Assembly (NCBI GenBank): GCA_963580455.1
Contig: OY756969.1
Span: forward strand, 14,914,760-14,978,759
Reading direction: 5' to 3'
Origin: Euonymus europaeus
Taxonomy: Eukaryota; Streptophyta; Magnoliopsida; Celastrales; Celastraceae
Length of the DNA: 64,000 nt
Position 1 is the first letter of the stretch. Every line of letters starts with the position of its first letter. The position numbers and the translations under genes were made by a program. Shown here one piece after another: positions 34,481 through 47,309 of this stretch. The notes below the pieces were generated by a model that did not search any database, had not been told where the DNA came from, and saw only the letters and a list, made by a program, of their open reading frames with translations.

Positions 34481-36200
34481 CTTTGTGGTATATTTTTATT
34501 TATTTATCAAAGATGTGAGTATATTAAACTAAGAAAAAAAAGTCACAAAATTGGCAAAGTCAGAGGAGAACAACAAAGCCAAGGGCCAGAGAAGCCAAGG
34601 CAAAAGAAGGGGCAGAATACAACCCCAGCACACTAACTAGCTAAAAACTGCATAATGCAATAGAAAATTATATGAATAATCAACAACCAATAGCTCAATC
34701 CTTAACGAGCAAGCCATATCAAGAACAAAGTAGGACTCAAAATAAAGATACTCCATCCGGATTCTATCTAACAAGGAGAACAACATAGGCAACTTTCTCA
34801 TCCATAATTCTTGCAATGTATCCAACTGTAAAGATGATTCCAATAATTGAAGACCTTGGACAAATAGCACTAGAGTGTTCCACTAGTCAAAGCAGGGCAA
34901 AGTACATCCCATTTGAAGATAGGTTAACAAAACCACACGACTAATGAGCATATACAGCAATTTCAGAATAGCAACATTAGTTCCTCCATCATTTCTAGTC
35001 AACAGCAAATAGCAAGAATGGCTCACCATACCAGCAAACCGGAGACCAGAGCAAAAAAGTAACCCCACCAGCAGGGCCCCAAAGCCAGCAAGGTTACTGG
35101 TAAGGTAATTTTCGTTTAAAAGCATCATAGCATGTAAATCTTTTTTATTGCATAGACTAGTCAGAATTTTTTTCCCATAAATAAACTTTCATAACAAAAC
35201 CAGGGTAGGGATTCCAGCATGTGTCCCAAGAAATTAAAAAAACTAGTTAAATCTACTGCATGAACAGTAGGAGTATAGCACAAAATATCCGAAGCCATCG
35301 TACCATTTTCCATATCCAGTCGCCAAAGATTATGAGCAAGATGATAGACATCCCATTTGAATTGAGGTTGGCAGACTTGAACCTCACTTGAGACCTGCAC
35401 ATTGTAAGAGTCGGCATCCAACAACAATCAATGAGAGTTAGTGACAAGACTAGTATACAAACGATCTTAACAGCAACGAGGACTCCACTAGTAGCTCCCC
35501 AAGGGCATACTAAGAAGTGTATTCTAGCTAACTGAAGTAACCCAGCAATACCTCCATTAGTCATCAAGCTAGGCACCAAAGGGGAGCATAATCTGAAACA
35601 GTAGGTATTGAGATACTCGAGCTTAGGCCAAACAATTTTCATATGATCTAAACTCTAACGAGCACTACCCCAATTAAGCAAATACTTGTCCATTCTTTCC
35701 AACAAACCATGCCAGCCATAGTATCATTATCATCAGCTATGTAGATTAAATCATAAAGATGCTGACAGTAGCAAAAAAATATTTTATACCCATTAACAGT
35801 GGTCTTCAAACACTACATCCTTTGAAAAACCAATGCAAGATGAAAAGAACCCATAAAATAATCCACCTCCCCCACATGGTAATGCTTGTTTGATGCATAA
35901 TCAAGACATAAGCATAGACATGCAGGGCAGCTAACAGCAAATGAAACAAGCAACCAACAGCTTCTTTGATCATAAAAATAAAACACAAAGCAAGAGACTT
36001 CATCAACAGCATGAGAAGGTGAACCATCAACACCAAATAAACCTACAGGTAAAATAAGAAGTTAGTAAAAATTGGCCTCTCACCCTTTCCCTGTATTTCA
36101 CTTTAATTCCCATATAATCCATAATCTCGTGTTTCCCTCCCATAAATATAGTTCACTCTCACTCGTGCTTGCCTCTCTTCCTCACATATTGTAGTCACAG

Positions 36201-36890
36201 TGTAACGCCCCGTTCCACGAAACTCTAATTTTCGAGCTCGTAGTACAGAACGCTATCTATATTACATCTCAGTCCATCACTACTACCTAATTCTATATAT
36301 AAGAAGAACTCAATTAATGCTAGAATAAATATGGCCAAGAATCATCTATCTCTAATTAACTAAACTCCTTAAATAACTCAAATCAAGCATCCTAATTCCG
36401 ATGAGCATTTAACAATCATAACATCATAATGGTAATTAAATCAATAACGTGCAATACATATTTCTTGGCCTCGTTTTGCGAACTTTTGTTTAATCACGAT
36501 AATCTGAAATACTAGCAACAACCTTAAAGCTTAAATAAAAGTTAATATTCTTGTCATGGACTATCAAAACCTAACTTTCACACATGAGCATCCTTTTTAT
36601 GGATCCGCGGCACCATCAACTCCTATGTCAGCAAAATCATCAAAGAACTCCGTACCTGTATCACAGAACATAGTGAGCCGAGGTCCAGCAAGTAATACTT
36701 ATGCATGAATGCACATGAACATCATCATTAGAAAACAGTCAGTCATTTAAATCATTTTTTCATGTACTCTGTACCCCTTATTCTTTTTCCTTTTTATTTT
36801 CATTTAATAGTACTTCATAAACCTTTCTCTTTTCAGTATACCCTCCCTCTAGCAGTAATACCTGATTCGTAAAAACATTTTTCCTTTATA
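36201..36890 (-). repeat. Truncated 3' LTR of the non-coding gypsy derivative
   Basis: It matches 39965 to about 40740 with several small indels. One gap of about 90 bases is near 36765, where the right copy has an extra ACCTAGGTAAACTGC stretch. Homology stops abruptly after ACATTTTTCC. Confidence 0.8.
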
Positions 36891-39800
36891 GCGTCAATTA
36901 ATTCATCTATGTTTCAAGAAATTTAGTATTCAATAATGGGGATTGGCATGAACTTAGCTTTATAATCACTCATTTGATTTAGATCACCCGTCCAACCTAA
37001 CGGCTACTACTTTATATCGACTATAGATATATTTTCTTTATTGCATGTTTGTTCATGATAACTTCCTTTTCAACTTAAATACTCTAATTAGATATTAATC
37101 TCCATACTCTAAATAATTTATTTTGACTCTTAAGTTACAATCAATTATCTTATGTTTAATTTTATTAGTTCCTAAGTAACCTATCACAGTATCATTGTTC
37201 TATTTCAGTATTTAGATCTCCTTATGACCAATACAATGCTACACCAATATTCTATTTTAACTTTAAATTATTCAAATCCATTTCAATCCAAGCAATAGAA
37301 CGTGTATTGTCAGTGGAGCTCTATACATATCAAATAGTTCATCCTACATTTTATAGTTTTAGATTATCAATACTTCATGTAGTTTATGTGATTCAATTAG
37401 TTATATTCAAATCTTAACTCTTTTCCTATTGTACACTAACCCATCCCAATATAAACCCTTTATAGAATTATCTAACCTATCAACCTCAAAGCAAACCTGT
37501 TTGAGGTTACTTCCATTAGTAACGAACAAACTATGACTTTCGTTAACCTCAAGGTCATAAATAGAAAAGATTTCTCAATTCCATCAATTATAATAAAACT
37601 GTGAATATCACTTTAACTATATTTCAACACCTGAATTCACCCTACATTTCTTACTATCGTCTCAACTAACTTAAATCACTTCTCAATTATTTAACATCAC
37701 CTTATACTCAAATTGAGTGTTATGAGTCCACAATAACTTTGTACATTTAACCTTATCTTATAGTACAAGCAATTTATTCATATAACATCTATGTACATAT
37801 ATTTACATGTACATATGTGCAATTGGATCAATGTCATGGCAATATCAATGTATCACGTACAGTAAAATACTCACTCCAACCACTAGGCCAAATGCCGGTA
37901 TGATACTCGCATTACATTAAATACTTACCCTACAGCTAAGCGGCGGCCACAGATACATGAACATTCAATTAATACATAATTACTTCAAAAATTTTAACCC
38001 AATTATAAATCTTTAGGTAGAATGAAATAACTAAAACGAAAGATTAACATTCGCAGTAAATAGGATGATTAAACATCAGTTAATATATCTCAACCATGAC
38101 TTTACTTTCACCTGAACTAGTGTCCATATCCAGACAATCATACTAAATACTTAATTTATTTACTAATGCAACGGGAACCTATCCCTTGTCACATAAAGAA
38201 AATATATCATTCGATTTTATTAATCATAATTCGTTCATAAATAAACTACTTGTATAACGAAGCACTTATTATCACATTAATCAAGTCCATATTATTTATT
38301 TGTACTATCAACCCACTAAATATATTTCCTACTTTGTTTGGTGTCATTGTTGTGCTCTCGATTGAGTATCCCACGTATAGCTTAGTTTTTTTTCTTTTTT
38401 ATATTACTATTATACAGTATGTACTAATGGCTCCTTATGCAATTATTTACGGTTGGTTAACTTATTTCCAATATGCATGTATATACAGATAAATTTTGGC
38501 ACATTTATCTGATATTTAAATAATTTTGCATACTCATCTAATTATGTTTTACGATACAAATATGAATATAACAAATTCATATAATAATGGATCAATTAAT
38601 ACTCACAATGAAGCGCTTACTTAATCCAAGCTAAATACCACAATATTATGCATCCAATTTACAATACTATAGAGGGTTCATACAAAAATCTCAATTAATC
38701 ATATAAATACTTCATTATAAATACCACATTGGAGACAATGTGCATGGTTTTCAACCATTTCAGTTCACCAATATGCTTCAATTAGATATCCTATTGATTT
38801 CGATAACTACATCTTGTAACTCACACAATCCATTTATTATAACTCCTTTAATATGTATTTACAAACATCCAGACAAAATTCCGAATATGTACTATATTCA
38901 CTGTAAAACATAATAAATCGTATTTCACTTCATTCCAATGCACATTTTCAAGTAATCATCTACACAAACATCTTACTTAAGTACTCTTATATTCCATTGT
39001 ACAAGAACACCTATAGGGTCAAATATTTTTGCATTCCTAGTAAAATAATTACTAGTAAATTTACTTCGATTAATTTAATTATTTTTAATATATGTGATAC
39101 CAAAGGGTTTTAACTTCCCCGGGCTGGTGTATGAAATACCGTTGACGTCATAAATATCTCTACTAGTATTGGATTTTTATGTTCTATAACCTTGCGATCT
39201 ATCCTTCTTCAATACCATAGTGATCCAAACAAATTATTATGTAACGATCAAGTATCCCACTTATTGCCACCTTATTATCTCATGCTAATTTAAATCATCC
39301 TAATACTAACATTCCGTAAGTCCAATCATATTCTCCAATACAAAGATCTTTAGTTATTCATCTCTATTAAATACTTACTATCTATCGTGTCAATACTAAC
39401 ATGATATCACGTATATACCATCATATATCATTACAGTAGCTCCAATGATAATGCAATCACATTTCCCACTTACAATGCTAAGGATGAATCCTTAAATACT
39501 ATGTCAGGCTACTTACATCGATAATCATCAGAAATCCTAACTTAAACTATGATCTCACCATTGATCATTCATTTAATGAATCACCCAAGCATATATAAAA
39601 ATGTATTCTCCAATTCCCTTAATGATAACTTAATCATGAATACACCTATCACGATATTCTAGCATTTAAATATCATAATCTACCAGTTCTCCACATTGAC
39701 ATATCGCAATTCCTCTTCTTACTAATACATAAATATTGTAATTATCTCAAATCACACTAATATATTTCAACACATATACATTCTAGGAGGCATATACAAA

Positions 39801-39950
39801 TAATTAAACATTGATTACCGAACAATAGACTTTAAATTTAAAGTACTTAATTTTTGATGGTCATGCCGATCCATGATGCTCATGTAACTTTACTAAACCT
39901 TCACTCATTATATATATCATACTATTTAACTTATTTTAAAGGACCGTTAC

Positions 39951-39962
39951 CCTCTGATACCA
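39951..39962 (-). other. Primer binding site, initiator tRNA-Met
   Basis: Minus-strand TGGTATCAGAGG, two bases inside the LTR. It matches the standard TGGTATCAGAGC site at 11 of 12 positions. Confidence 0.75.
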
Positions 39963-39964
39963 TC

Positions 39965-40936
39965 TGTAACGCCCCGTTCCACGAAACTCTAATTTTCGAG
40001 CTCGTAGTACAGAACGTTACCTATATTACATCTCAGTCCATCACTACTACCTAATTCTATATTTAAGAAGAACCCAATTAATGCTAGAATAAATATAGCT
40101 AAGCATCATTTATCTCTAATTAACTAAACTCCTTAAATAACTCAAATCAAGCATCCTAATTTCGATAAGCATTTAACAATCGTAACCTCATAGTAGTAAT
40201 TAAATCAGTAACGCGCAATACATATTTATTGGCTTCGTTTTGCAAAATTTTGTTTAATCACAATAACCTAAAATATTAGCAACAACCTTAAAGCTTAAAT
40301 AAAAGTTAATATTCTTGTCATGGACTATCAAAACCTAACTTTCGCACATGAGCATCCTTTTTCATGGATCCGCGGCACCATCAACTCCTATGTCAGCAAA
40401 ATCATCAAAAAACTCCGTACCTGTATCACGGAACTTAGTGAGTCGAGGACCAGCAAGTAATACTTATGCATGAATGCACATGAACATCATCATTAGAAAA
40501 CAATCAGCCATTTAAATCATTTTTCCAGTACTCAGACCCTTAACCTAGGTAAACTGCTACAGAGAAATCAGTTGAGATTTTCTATCTAATACTCTACCAT
40601 AGAGCACATTCAATCAACATCTGTACCCCTTACTCATTTTCCTTTTTCCTTTTTCTTTTCATTTAACATCACCTTATAGACCTTTCTCTTTCCAGTACAC
40701 CCTCCCTGTAGCAGTAATACCTAGTTCGTGAAAACATTTTCCCTTAATGTGTATTTCATGTATGCCATGATATGCTATGATTCATGTAGTGTGACCATAA
40801 ACTGTAACCTCTATACATCATCACATAGCAGTTCACCATCCAGAGATAACTCATCATCACTAATTCAGTCTCATAAACATAACACAATTAACGTATATAT
40901 TACTACACAGATAACACATCTTCATAAATTTGGTCT

Positions 40937-40971
<35 letters not shown>

Positions 40972-42015
40972 TTCATTACGTGACAGTTCACAACCACATC
41001 AAGTTGATGTCTATAATCGACAGAGTTCATACAACTATTATAATAACAATATCAATCTCATTATAGCAACTCAATCATACTAATATATATATATATACAC
41101 ACACACACATATATTCTTATACATACAATTACAAGAATTATAAAATTAATAATCTTCAGCATGCAATTCCGTGACACAGGTGAGTATTACTTACCGTCGC
41201 ATGCTTTTCCAATAATAAACCTCTTTTAAACTTTTGAAGAATTCTTCCTGAAATTGCAAAATAACATCACATTTTATTATTACTAATTCCATTATTTAAA
41301 TTTAAATTTACTTTTATTCTGAACTGGGTTTGCCCAACCCAATCGGGTTGGGTCAACCCGGTATTGTCTCTCCCTCACACGGGTCTAGTAGACCCGTGTG
41401 GGTTCATTTCCTGGAAGACCAGTGTAGGTGTTAGTTACTTGTTTTGTGATCGAAGATCGATCGAGAAATTTTGGTTTCAAAGATCTCGGCAGCCGTGGCG
41501 TCTCCCCCTTCGTTGTCGGCTTGAATCTCCTCCGTTTAATCCAAAACAGGCTTCATTGAACTCGCCTCACCATTATCTTTCTTTCGACATCGGACTTGTC
41601 TCAATCTGTTGTGGAATTTTCGTACCGCCTATCCATCGCCGCCATTCCCCAAATTTCTAGATTAGGGTTCTTGATTTCTGTGCCAATATCTTTTTATTTT
41701 ATTTTATGTTATTTGGTTTTCCAGCCCCTTTTACCTTTATGCCCTCGCTTTCTAGTTTAATTACACGTACTAACCACCATTATTTACCAACTTGCCATTA
41801 CGAATATCTTCATTTGTATTATCCCATTTTCCACTTCTAAAATTCACGGTAATTTCATCTTACCTTCGATTGAAATAATTCTTTCGCTCATAAATTTTAT
41901 TTCTCATATAGAATTTATGAAACATATTTTGATTTTATCTAATTCCATTTCACATATTCACCTTCAATCTAACCAATCCTGTTATTTAACATGCCTAAGG
42001 ACTTGGGGTATTACA
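39965..42015 (-). repeat. 5' LTR of the non-coding gypsy derivative
   Basis: 2051 bp with TGTAA/TTACA ends. It contains a (TA)n tract at about 40940-40966 and a TA/CA tract at 41080-41110. The inner direct match with 36201-36890 is about 90-95 percent by eye. Confidence 0.85.
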
Positions 42016-42499
42016 CACAGTGTGCAAAATTTGTTTGAGCATCCAGTTCCTTAAAGTAAGCCTCCATTTAAAACCTTGCAAAACAAAAAGAGAATTAGTT
42101 TGAAAATAGAACCTTACCATGCCACCCTGAATTTTATATGGTTCACACAGGTCCCCTCAAACACTTATGTTTTCCTTTTACTAACATCATTTGTCCCACA
42201 CACTCTCACTCATGTTTGACTCTCGTCCCCACAAGAATAGAACTAGAAATAATTCAGAAAAAGAGGTAGGCATATAGATCCACATTTGAAAGGAACTCAG
42301 ACTGTATGAACCGTTAATCTCTAAAGATGTCAAATTCAGCCATCCTATAGCAGCAACTAGTGTCCCACCAAAATGCTGTGCAACAGCACAACTCAAATCG
42401 GTACGATAAACAAACAAAGCATAATAATAAAACCAAATCATCCAGTCAATCCAAAGATCCATCCATAAAGCCAGCCATAAGCTATGAAAGCCAATAAGA

Positions 42500-43165
42500 T
42501 CACTGACCCATGAGTTTATGAATCCATTCTGAAGCAACATTAGGATTTTTAACATTGAAGTAAAGAATAGAACAAAATATTATATGAAATTTATGCACCA
42601 TAACCTCAATATCTTGGGAGGCTTTCTTAAAGACCCTCTTGTTCTGCTCTTGCCAAATAAGATAGACCATAATACTTAGAGAAGCCTTTTTCATTCTCGT
42701 GGTAACACCTTTTGTATTACCATGCAACCCTCTGAAAGCACTAGGAAGCATTTTATGAGCACTTTTGGACTTTGATCCATGCCCTTACTTTCTTCCAAAA
42801 TGAATCAACCCAAGGGCACATAAAGAACAAATCCTACGAGTTTCCTCTTCCCTCTAGCAAAAACTACAATAGGCATTAATCAGAATGAACCGTAGCCTAT
42901 CCTTAGTTTTTAGCCACCCCTGACTGCCAATCACAAAATGAAAGAGAACTTAGGTAGAGACCAAGCTTCCCAAACTACTCTCTTCCAGGCCACCTTATCT
43001 CTTTTAATCCTGAAAAATTCATAGGCATCTCGAGATAGAGAAAAGGTACCATGCCACTCTTGGATCTGAAGAATACCTTGGCCACATCTCCAGAACATTG
43101 AAGCATATAATCCTTAAGATAAACAATGTATTTCCACAGTGGTAAAGTTGAATCCATAGAGTCAA
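42500..43165 (-). pseudogene. LINE ORF2 C-terminal (zf-RVT-like) remnant
   Basis: Frames at 42500-42751 and upstream read like the C-terminal zinc-binding region of plant L1 ORF2: a CSLC/CLLC-type cysteine pair with HF/FF context near 42850, then FRGLHGNTKGVTTR and SIMVYLIWQEQNKRVF, the typical VYxIWxERNxRxF signature. The frame ends MGQ-stop at 42500. Stops and shifts separate the pieces. It is not functional. Confidence 0.65.
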
Positions 43166-43608
43166 TTTTTGAAATTGTAGACCCAAAAATCTACAATCAA
43201 TGAAAAGTCGATTGAGGCTTTCGACAACCTGCGAATATACACTAGGTCGAACGAATGAGTGATGATAACCGAGGTGGTCTCATACGATCGATTCCAATTA
43301 TGGAGGGGGAATTTATAATGAGAGAAGTGAATAGACTTTTAGAGAGAGAAGTGGAACCAGGAGAATGACCAGAGAAATTCAAGAGGCTTGGACTACTCAT
43401 ATTTATAGTATTATAGCTCACATGTTTGGCACGTGAGTTGCGCACGCTGTCAATAATTAAACTTGTATTGGGCCGTTAGGCTCTTGTCAAACACAATTAA
43501 GTCTTATTTTGTATTAAAGCCCAACCTTTGGGCTTTACAGGGCCTGATGGGCTCTAATTGTCCATGTATGTCATATGGAGCTGAATAGAGCCAACATGCT
43601 TTAATTTT

Positions 43609-43957
43609 CGTACGAACTCATAAGTCTCACGGGCTCACAAGCCTTACATGGACCAATAGCCCTTAATCGTCGTACGGACTCACAAGTCTGACGAGGACTT
43701 ACAAGCCTTAGATGGACCTACAAGTAAAGCTCATACGGGCTCACAAACCTAACCGGGGCTCACAAGCCTTAGATGGGCCAACATGCCTTTAGGTCGTACG
43801 GACTCACAAGCCTGACCGAGGCTTACAAGCCTTAGATTGGCCAATAGACCTTTAGGTCGTACGAGAAATGTGTGTCCCGTATGACCTAAAGGACTCATAA
43901 GTCTGACGGGCTCACAAGCATGACTAGGGCCTGAAAGTCTTAGATTGGCCAACAGGC
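43609..43957. repeat. Tandem array, ~63-bp unit, about 5 copies
   Basis: Units contain CGTACGGACTCACAAG, a CTGACSRGGSYYACAAGCC phrase and TTAGATKGGCCAA. Starts lie near 43609, 43669, 43731, 43794 and 43857. The last unit is rearranged around an inserted AATGTGTGTCCC phrase that recurs at 44017. Confidence 0.75.
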
Positions 43958-43959
43958 CA

Positions 43960-44008
43960 TAAACACTAGCAAGCATTGGTAAACACTACCAATGCTTGCT
44001 AGTGTTTA
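43960..44008. repeat. Perfect 22-bp inverted repeat with 5-base spacer
   Basis: Arms 43960-43981 and 43987-44008 are exact reverse complements: one contains AAACACTAGCAAGCATTGG and the other CCAATGCTTGCTAGTGTTT, with AACAC between. It would fold into a strong hairpin in DNA or RNA. Confidence 0.95.
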
Positions 44009-44869
44009 TGTTGAGCGAAAAATGTGTGTCCCAAGGATTTCTAAGTCATAGGACGGTTTTTTGCACATACAGTTTGTCCCCCACTCTTGAAGTCAAGTTC
44101 CTTGGTTTTAAGAGTAATGAATAATTTCATCCATGGTCAACCTGTCGTATGAAAATATGATTAGAGAGAGAATTAAAAAATTTCCTACGAATGGAATACC
44201 CACTTTGTAGCTTCCAATGTCATGCAGTATTTGAGGTGCTCCATTATTGATAATGATTCTCAAAGCCGCAGGCGCTTACGTACCACTATCAATTCATGAT
44301 TCACACGACTATAGTGACTAGGTCGAGTGACTTCGTGGTGGCTTTGGTATACAAGTTTTGTCGATCGCTTGCTAGATTCAGCTTCCTTGTTTTTTTAGTG
44401 GTACAACTATGATAAAGATTTCGAAACTGCTAGAGGATGCCGCACGTAGTGCAATTTATGTAAAAAATGGATCAATTTGCTACTTGTGTTGCTCGTAATT
44501 GAGTGCAACCTATGCTCATGTTGTGCTCCAAGTGGCTTTATGTGCGATTTGGTGAGGTTGTAAATAATTTTCACCTATTGGTGTCAAACGATCTTGGGTG
44601 TTAGCGTATTCCCTATTTATCCCCAGTCTCGAAGTCAAATTGGTTGGCTTGGAGAAACCCTGTGGATCAAAACATCACAAGTAAGTAGTGGTTGCGTAAA
44701 AGATTTAATATTTTGGTTGTCGTACGACTTTTGCTTTGGTGGTGAACTGATTCTGGTGACTAGCTAGCAATGCCAACCAACAAACAAATTCTCTTACCTG
44801 TTGCAATTTATGTCGATCGATGGTTCTACAAAGTTAGGTTGCCTAGCTTGGAGGACAAGGAAATGTTAA

Positions 44870-46904
44870 TGTGACGCCCCGACCCAAATTCCAAGCACAG
44901 AGCCGGGAGCGCCACTTTAGGCGTGTGCCCCATCACTAAGGACCTCACCACACGCCAACCTAACCCCGGATTCTAACAGAAATCCGACAGCACCTCCCCC
45001 TATATCGGAGGGTGCAAACCTGGAATCACATCTCACTTAGCACGCGAAAGACAATCAATAATAATCAGAGAAATTCCGCAGCCTAACAGGGCCTCTGGCC
45101 ATCTATCCACATTCACACACTAGGCAGGGCCTCAGGCCTCCTAATCACATGCAATCAATAAGCAAAACATATTCATATCAATAATATCATCGATTTCACA
45201 GCATACCTCCCGACCATCCATCCAACATACCGAAAAGGTATTTAAACAACATAATAATCAACCAATTAAAAAAGTACTATATGTACTTAATTCATAACCA
45301 AGGTTCTCAAACCATCAAATACAAATCCTAATGCTCCTAGGGTGGCCTTCCATGTCACGCCGCCTCCTACTAATCCGCAGCCTGGTTCTCAGCACCAGTC
45401 TCACCTGAAGGATACAGAAAAGGAATAGGGTGAGCAGGAGGCTCAGTAGGGAAAATAATATGAATCAAAAAAGATGTATAGGCTGAATATTGAAACAAGC
45501 TCAATGCAGCAACATGACATCCTAAAATGTCACAACAATGCATAACCTCGGGCTACACCCGACAGCGCCTGGCACAAGGCAACGAATATTTCGGAAAATC
45601 ATCGGAACCCTTGCACTTTGCCCCGGAACGACTATAGGTGCACCTACATAATGGAAATCCCGATTCCGGCAACAATGTGCCCATTCGGTATCCAACATCA
45701 TCACAAAAGTATAACATAAGGGTACTACGAGTCCATACTCGTAGACCCAATGCATCTATAATTCATGCCCAATAATGTCATGCAGAAGAAGTTCGTATAT
45801 ATAATAATCCTATATAAATACATAACTACATGATGCATGAACGAGGTTTATCATGCCCAATAGATGATTAAGCATTCAAAGGGTATGCAAGTTCATCAAT
45901 AATCAACAAGAAGGTTCGTTCTTCCTAAGGAACAATTTAGGCAAGAACACAAATAATAAAGACCAATGAAGAATTTCAACCGCTCTTTAGAGAAAAAACA
46001 ATACGATAGAAAATGCGTTAAGAATCCCTACCTCAATTCCAAGCTATCACAAGCTACAAGTTTTTCCCAAATTCTAGGGTTTGAGTTTCCGAACCTACCA
46101 TATAGCAAATTCATCACCCAATCCCACAAATTAATCCCCCATAACCATAATCAACATAAATCAAACCAACAACTTAAGAGAAAATTACCTTTCTCTCTCT
46201 AGAACCCAAATATGCTAGGTTCAAGCCTTCAAACCTTCAATCCACCAAATCTTCAAACAACCTAGTATATATCAACATATATAGACTTAAATCAACCTCT
46301 ATAGTCATTCTAAAACAGCCATTCAAAGTTCCATTCGAAATTACAAAAACCCTAGGTTTTATGGAAAACTAGAAACTTACCTCGAATCCCTCCAACTTTG
46401 TCAAACTCTTCTTTAATCTTCATCTATCCTTCAATCCAAGCTTCAATCCTTGAAATCTCTCAAGAATCTCTCTTTATCTCTCTATTTCTCTCTCTCTCTC
46501 TAAAGTCGGAATTTTTCACAACGATTAAGTTTTGGTCGCGCACTGGCTTTTAACAGCTCGGGGACCGCTAGGCGCTCGGAATTTGCGCCTAGGCGCATTG
46601 ACCTTAATTTTAAATTTTTAACCCACTGTCCCGTGCCACTTTTGTACACGCCTAGGCGACCTCCTAGGCGTGTGACCTTACTTTCTTTTTAGCTCTGTCT
46701 CGTTCTTAGCTTCGATTTGATATATTATGGGCCCAAAACGGACATCTTTGCTAAAAGTTATGACCGATTTACCGAACCTAGTGCCTAAACGATTCTTTAC
46801 GGTCTTATACCACTCAAGTGGTCCGTAACTTCTTCGAATCCATTTCTAAAAACTTATAACCCAAAATTTAGCCATACTTAATATTTTTGGGTCGGGGTTT
46901 CACA
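44870..46904 (-). repeat. 3' LTR of the extra-ORF gypsy element
   Basis: 2035 bp, TGTGACGCCCCGACCC to GGGTCGGGGTTTCACA on the plus strand. It contains a CT microsatellite near 46480-46502. Confidence 0.9.
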
Positions 46905-46917
46905 TCCCTTCCCCCTT
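46905..46917 (-). other. Polypurine tract
   Basis: Minus-strand AAGGGGGAAGGGA directly adjoins the 3' LTR start TGTGAAACCCC, the expected plus-strand primer. Confidence 0.85.
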
Positions 46918-47309
46918 AAACAAATTTCGTCCCCGAAATTTAACAAACTTGGCTAAATCTTTAAGTTTGCACAACACATTTGATGTGCGTGTTGACCCAT
47001 CCTAAATCTTAAAATCCACATGGAACTCATGCTCTTCAAGAGATATATTGACTATCATGGTTCACATAAATACATACTCCGCTAATCATTAAGTTATTTC
47101 ACTCACTATGTATATACCCATCATATGGATATACATACATACATATATATATATTTCGCACACAAACTCGGAATACATTACCACACTATAAGGTTATACA
47201 TCCAATATCAAGGGTTCTTACTCTTAAGACCCATAGTTCATACACACAAACTTCCAGTTGCTCCATGAGCTTTATTCTTACACATAACCTAGACCACGTG
47301 CAACTAACC
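46918..47309. other. Spacer between extra ORF and polypurine tract
   Basis: AT-rich, with a TATATACATACAT tract near 47120-47152. No frame is recognised. It may be the 3' untranslated part of the extra-ORF transcript. Confidence 0.4.

Larger units (their letters stand above)
36196..42020 (-). mobile_element. Non-coding Ty3/gypsy derivative (LARD-like) with CACAG duplication
   Basis: The element spans 36201-42015, flanked by CACAG at 36196-36200 and 42016-42020. The right LTR (39965-42015, 2051 bp) is complete, TGTAACGCCCCG to GGGGTATTACA. The left LTR matches only its first 690 bases or so (36201 to about 36890), then passes into AT-rich interior. The primer site for initiator tRNA-Met (TGGTATCAGAGG, minus) lies at 39951-39962, so the element runs on the minus strand. 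The 3-kb interior shows no gag or pol frame. It is a deletion derivative or a large retrotransposon derivative that moved in trans. Confidence 0.85.
34489..43165 (-). mobile_element. L1-type LINE, 5'-truncated, split by a gypsy derivative
   Basis: On the minus strand the right part (42021-43165) encodes the end of ORF2, and the left part (34489-36200) reads as a long 3' untranslated region. It ends CTCACATCTTTGATAAATAA followed by A-rich sequence, which matches the usual 3' terminus of plant L1 elements. The two halves are contiguous once the element at 36201-42015 and one CACAG copy are removed. Upstream ORF2 (endonuclease, reverse transcriptase) is missing, the usual result of incomplete target-primed reverse transcription. 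The 5' border is approximate and no target duplication was found. Confidence 0.65.
43166..44864. repeat. LTR-like repetitive block, left part, host of the gypsy insertion
   Basis: No gene. The minus strand has a TATA box (CTATAAATATGAG, about 43398-43410) followed by a CT-rich leader, as at an LTR U3/R junction, then GGTCTACAATTTC near 43176. A tandem array (43609-43957) and a perfect hairpin (43960-44008) lie inside. A diverged phrase TTTGTCCCCCACTCTTGAAG recurs at 44084, near 44615 and at 54416. The block continues on the far side of the element at 44870-53109. Confidence 0.4.

Noticed and set aside
34637..36036. Several hydrophobic minus-strand frames
   Set aside because: They lie in the presumed LINE 3' untranslated region, overlap in different frames and have no domain.
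40935..41110. (TA)n and TA/CA microsatellites
   Set aside because: Simple repeats inside an LTR, not evidence of a regulatory element.
43609..43957. CRISPR-like array
   Set aside because: Units are whole diverged tandem copies without unique spacers, and this is plant nuclear DNA.
45522..46202. Frames repeated at 51819-52499
   Set aside because: They occur in both LTRs of the gypsy element only because the LTRs are copies. No domain is seen.
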